27,964 nucleotides of DNA, from contig JAJZXP010000349.1 in assembly GCA_021806345.1 (NCBI GenBank), positions 1 through 27,964 of the forward strand. Direction: 5' to 3'. The position numbers and the translations under genes are program-made. This document shows positions 27,005-27,964 of the stretch, in pieces. The DNA comes from Thermoplasmata archaeon (lineage in GTDB: Archaea; Thermoplasmatota; Thermoplasmata; Thermoplasmatales; Thermoplasmataceae). Within the stretch, counting starts at the first letter, position 1; every line of letters begins with the position of its first letter. The notes beneath the pieces were generated by a model that worked only from the letters and a program-made list of their open reading frames with translations, did no database searches and was not told where the DNA came from.

Positions 27005-27964
27005 ATGAAAATAAACTACGAGGGGCAGGAGCGTAAATTTAAAGCAGTATGGTTTGAAGACGGAGCAGTTACGCTGATTGAACAAAGGAGTCTCCCGGAT
27101 AAAGTGGAATTTTACAAGGCAAAGAATTCAGATGATATTGCATATTCCATAAAACAGATGGTCGTGAGAGGAGCTCCTGCAATTGGGGTTACCGCTGCCC
27201 TGGGATTGGCAATGGCTAAGAAAAATGGAGAGGACATGGATAAGGCTGTTGAAAAGATAAAATCTACTAGACCGACTGCGTACGATCTTTTCAAGGCAAT
27301 TGAATTTATGAAAAAAAACAATTTTGATCTCAATGCAGCAGAAAGGTATAGCCAAGAGGTAAGTGGCAGATGCAAAAAGATAGGTGAATACGGAAATTCT
27401 TTGATTGGAAACAATTCAAGAATACTAACCCATTGCAATGCTGGTGCACTGGCCGTTGTTGACTGGGGAACTGCCCTGGCTCCAATGAGAGTTGCAAAAG
27501 AAGAGGGAAAGGATATATTTGTTTTTGTTGATGAAACGAGACCAAGGCTCCAGGGAGCAAGACTTACAGCCTGGGAACTTGGACAGGAGGGGATTGATCA
27601 CGCAATTATAGCAGACAATGCTGCAGGATATTTTATGAAAAAAGGGGAGGTAGACCTGGTGATAGTTGGAGCGGACAGAATATGCGCCAATGGAGACTTT
27701 GCAAACAAGATCGGAACATATGAAAAGGCAGTTTTAGCAAAGGAAAACAAAGTTCCATTTTATGTTGCAGCACCTGGAACAACGTTCGATTTTAATATTA
27801 AAAATGGGGAGGAAATACCAATTGAAGAAAGAGGTGAGGAGGAAGTCCTGATCGTGAATGAGAAAAATATTGGGCCAAATACCAGCAAAGCAAGGAATCC
27901 AGCCTTTGATGTCACCCCTTCCAAATACGTAACGGCTTTCATAACTGAATATGGTCTTTTCGAA
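27005..27964 (+). CDS. mtnA: S-methyl-5-thioribose-1-phosphate isomerase, 3' end cut by window
   Basis: Isomerises 5-methylthioribose-1-phosphate to the ribulose form in methionine salvage; in some archaea the same enzyme works in purine- or 5'-deoxyadenosine-recycling routes. The open frame runs from an ATG at 27005 to the window edge (320 codons) and lacks only a short C-terminus. Signatures are VVRGAPAIGVTAALGLAM (about 49-66), THCNAGALA with the catalytic C144, DETRPRLQGARLTAWEL, and GADRICANGDFANKIGTY with the catalytic D224. The NPAFDVTP...TEYG ending is also present. RGAPAIG rather than the RGAG form favours MtnA over ribose-1,5-bisphosphate isomerase or an aIF2B subunit. Confidence 0.92.
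   Translation, partial: MKINYEGQERKFKAVWFEDGAVTLIEQRSLPDKVEFYKAKNSDDIAYSIKQMVVRGAPAIGVTAALGLAMAKKNGEDMDKAVEKIKSTRPTAYDLFKAIEFMKKNNFDLNAAERYSQEVSGRCKKIGEYGNSLIGNNSRILTHCNAGALAVVDWGTALAPMRVAKEEGKDIFVFVDETRPRLQGARLTAWELGQEGIDHAIIADNAAGYFMKKGEVDLVIVGADRICANGDFANKIGTYEKAVLAKENKVPFYVAAPGTTFDFNIKNGEEIPIEERGEEEVLIVNEKNIGPNTSKARNPAFDVTPSKYVTAFITEYGLFE

Overview
The window is archaeal chromosome, best placed in the Thermoplasmata (Thermoplasmatales-like). The largest subunit of RNA polymerase is split into A' and A'' while subunit B is one polypeptide. The ribosomal proteins, aIF1A, Rio1 and the Pno1-type KH protein are archaeal in type. Many genes have a TATA-like box about 25 nt before the start codon (leaderless transcripts). 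DUF929 and the 'FTEEGL..GT.W' surface-protein motif are, from memory, typical of this group. Genus cannot be fixed from the sequence alone.

Layout. (a) 1-430: the tail of a plus-strand gene, an AT-rich spacer, and a possible small membrane ORF. (b) 431-2389, minus: an IMPase/FBPase-family phosphatase, NAD kinase and a minimal JAMM/MPN+ protein in an overlapping operon, with a leaderless promoter at the stop codon of rpo3. (c) 2417-4757, minus: the classic uS13-uS4-uS11-Rpo3 operon. (d) 4842-6566, minus: a DUF357 protein, an unrecognised basic protein and a Taw2-type tRNA wybutosine enzyme. (e) 6646-9429, plus: hemL-hemC-hemD for tetrapyrrole synthesis, whose 3' end runs into a convergent initiator tRNA-Met gene. 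(f) 9722-10507, plus: a membrane-anchored extracytoplasmic DUF929 protein. (g) 10534-12186, minus: aIF1A-Rio1-Pno1. (h) 12368-21058, minus: tRNA-Lys(UUU), Rpo5, Rpo2, Rpo1N, Rpo1C and NusA. (i) 21301-27004, plus: an M13 zinc metallopeptidase and a large N-glycosylation-rich surface protein. This accessory stretch carries debris of at least two insertion sequences (an rve-type transposase fragment and an ISL3-type transposase fragment with stop codons). (j) 27005 to the window end, plus: mtnA, cut by the window edge.

Most of the window is therefore information-processing core: RNA polymerase subunits Rpo1N/1C/2/3/5, NusA, small-subunit ribosomal proteins, aIF1A, the ribosome-maturation factors Rio1 and Pno1, two tRNAs and a tRNA-modification enzyme. 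A haem-pathway operon and some cofactor and phosphate metabolism are interspersed. The accessory part is 21.3-27.0 kb. I found no CRISPR array, defence island, integrase/attachment site or convincing undescribed multi-gene system. The most unusual items are the long N-terminal extension of Rpo1C, the zinc-loop Rpo3 without Fe-S cysteines, the leaderless apparently cytosolic M13 peptidase, the sequon-saturated surface protein between IS scars, and the overlap of hemD with the initiator tRNA.
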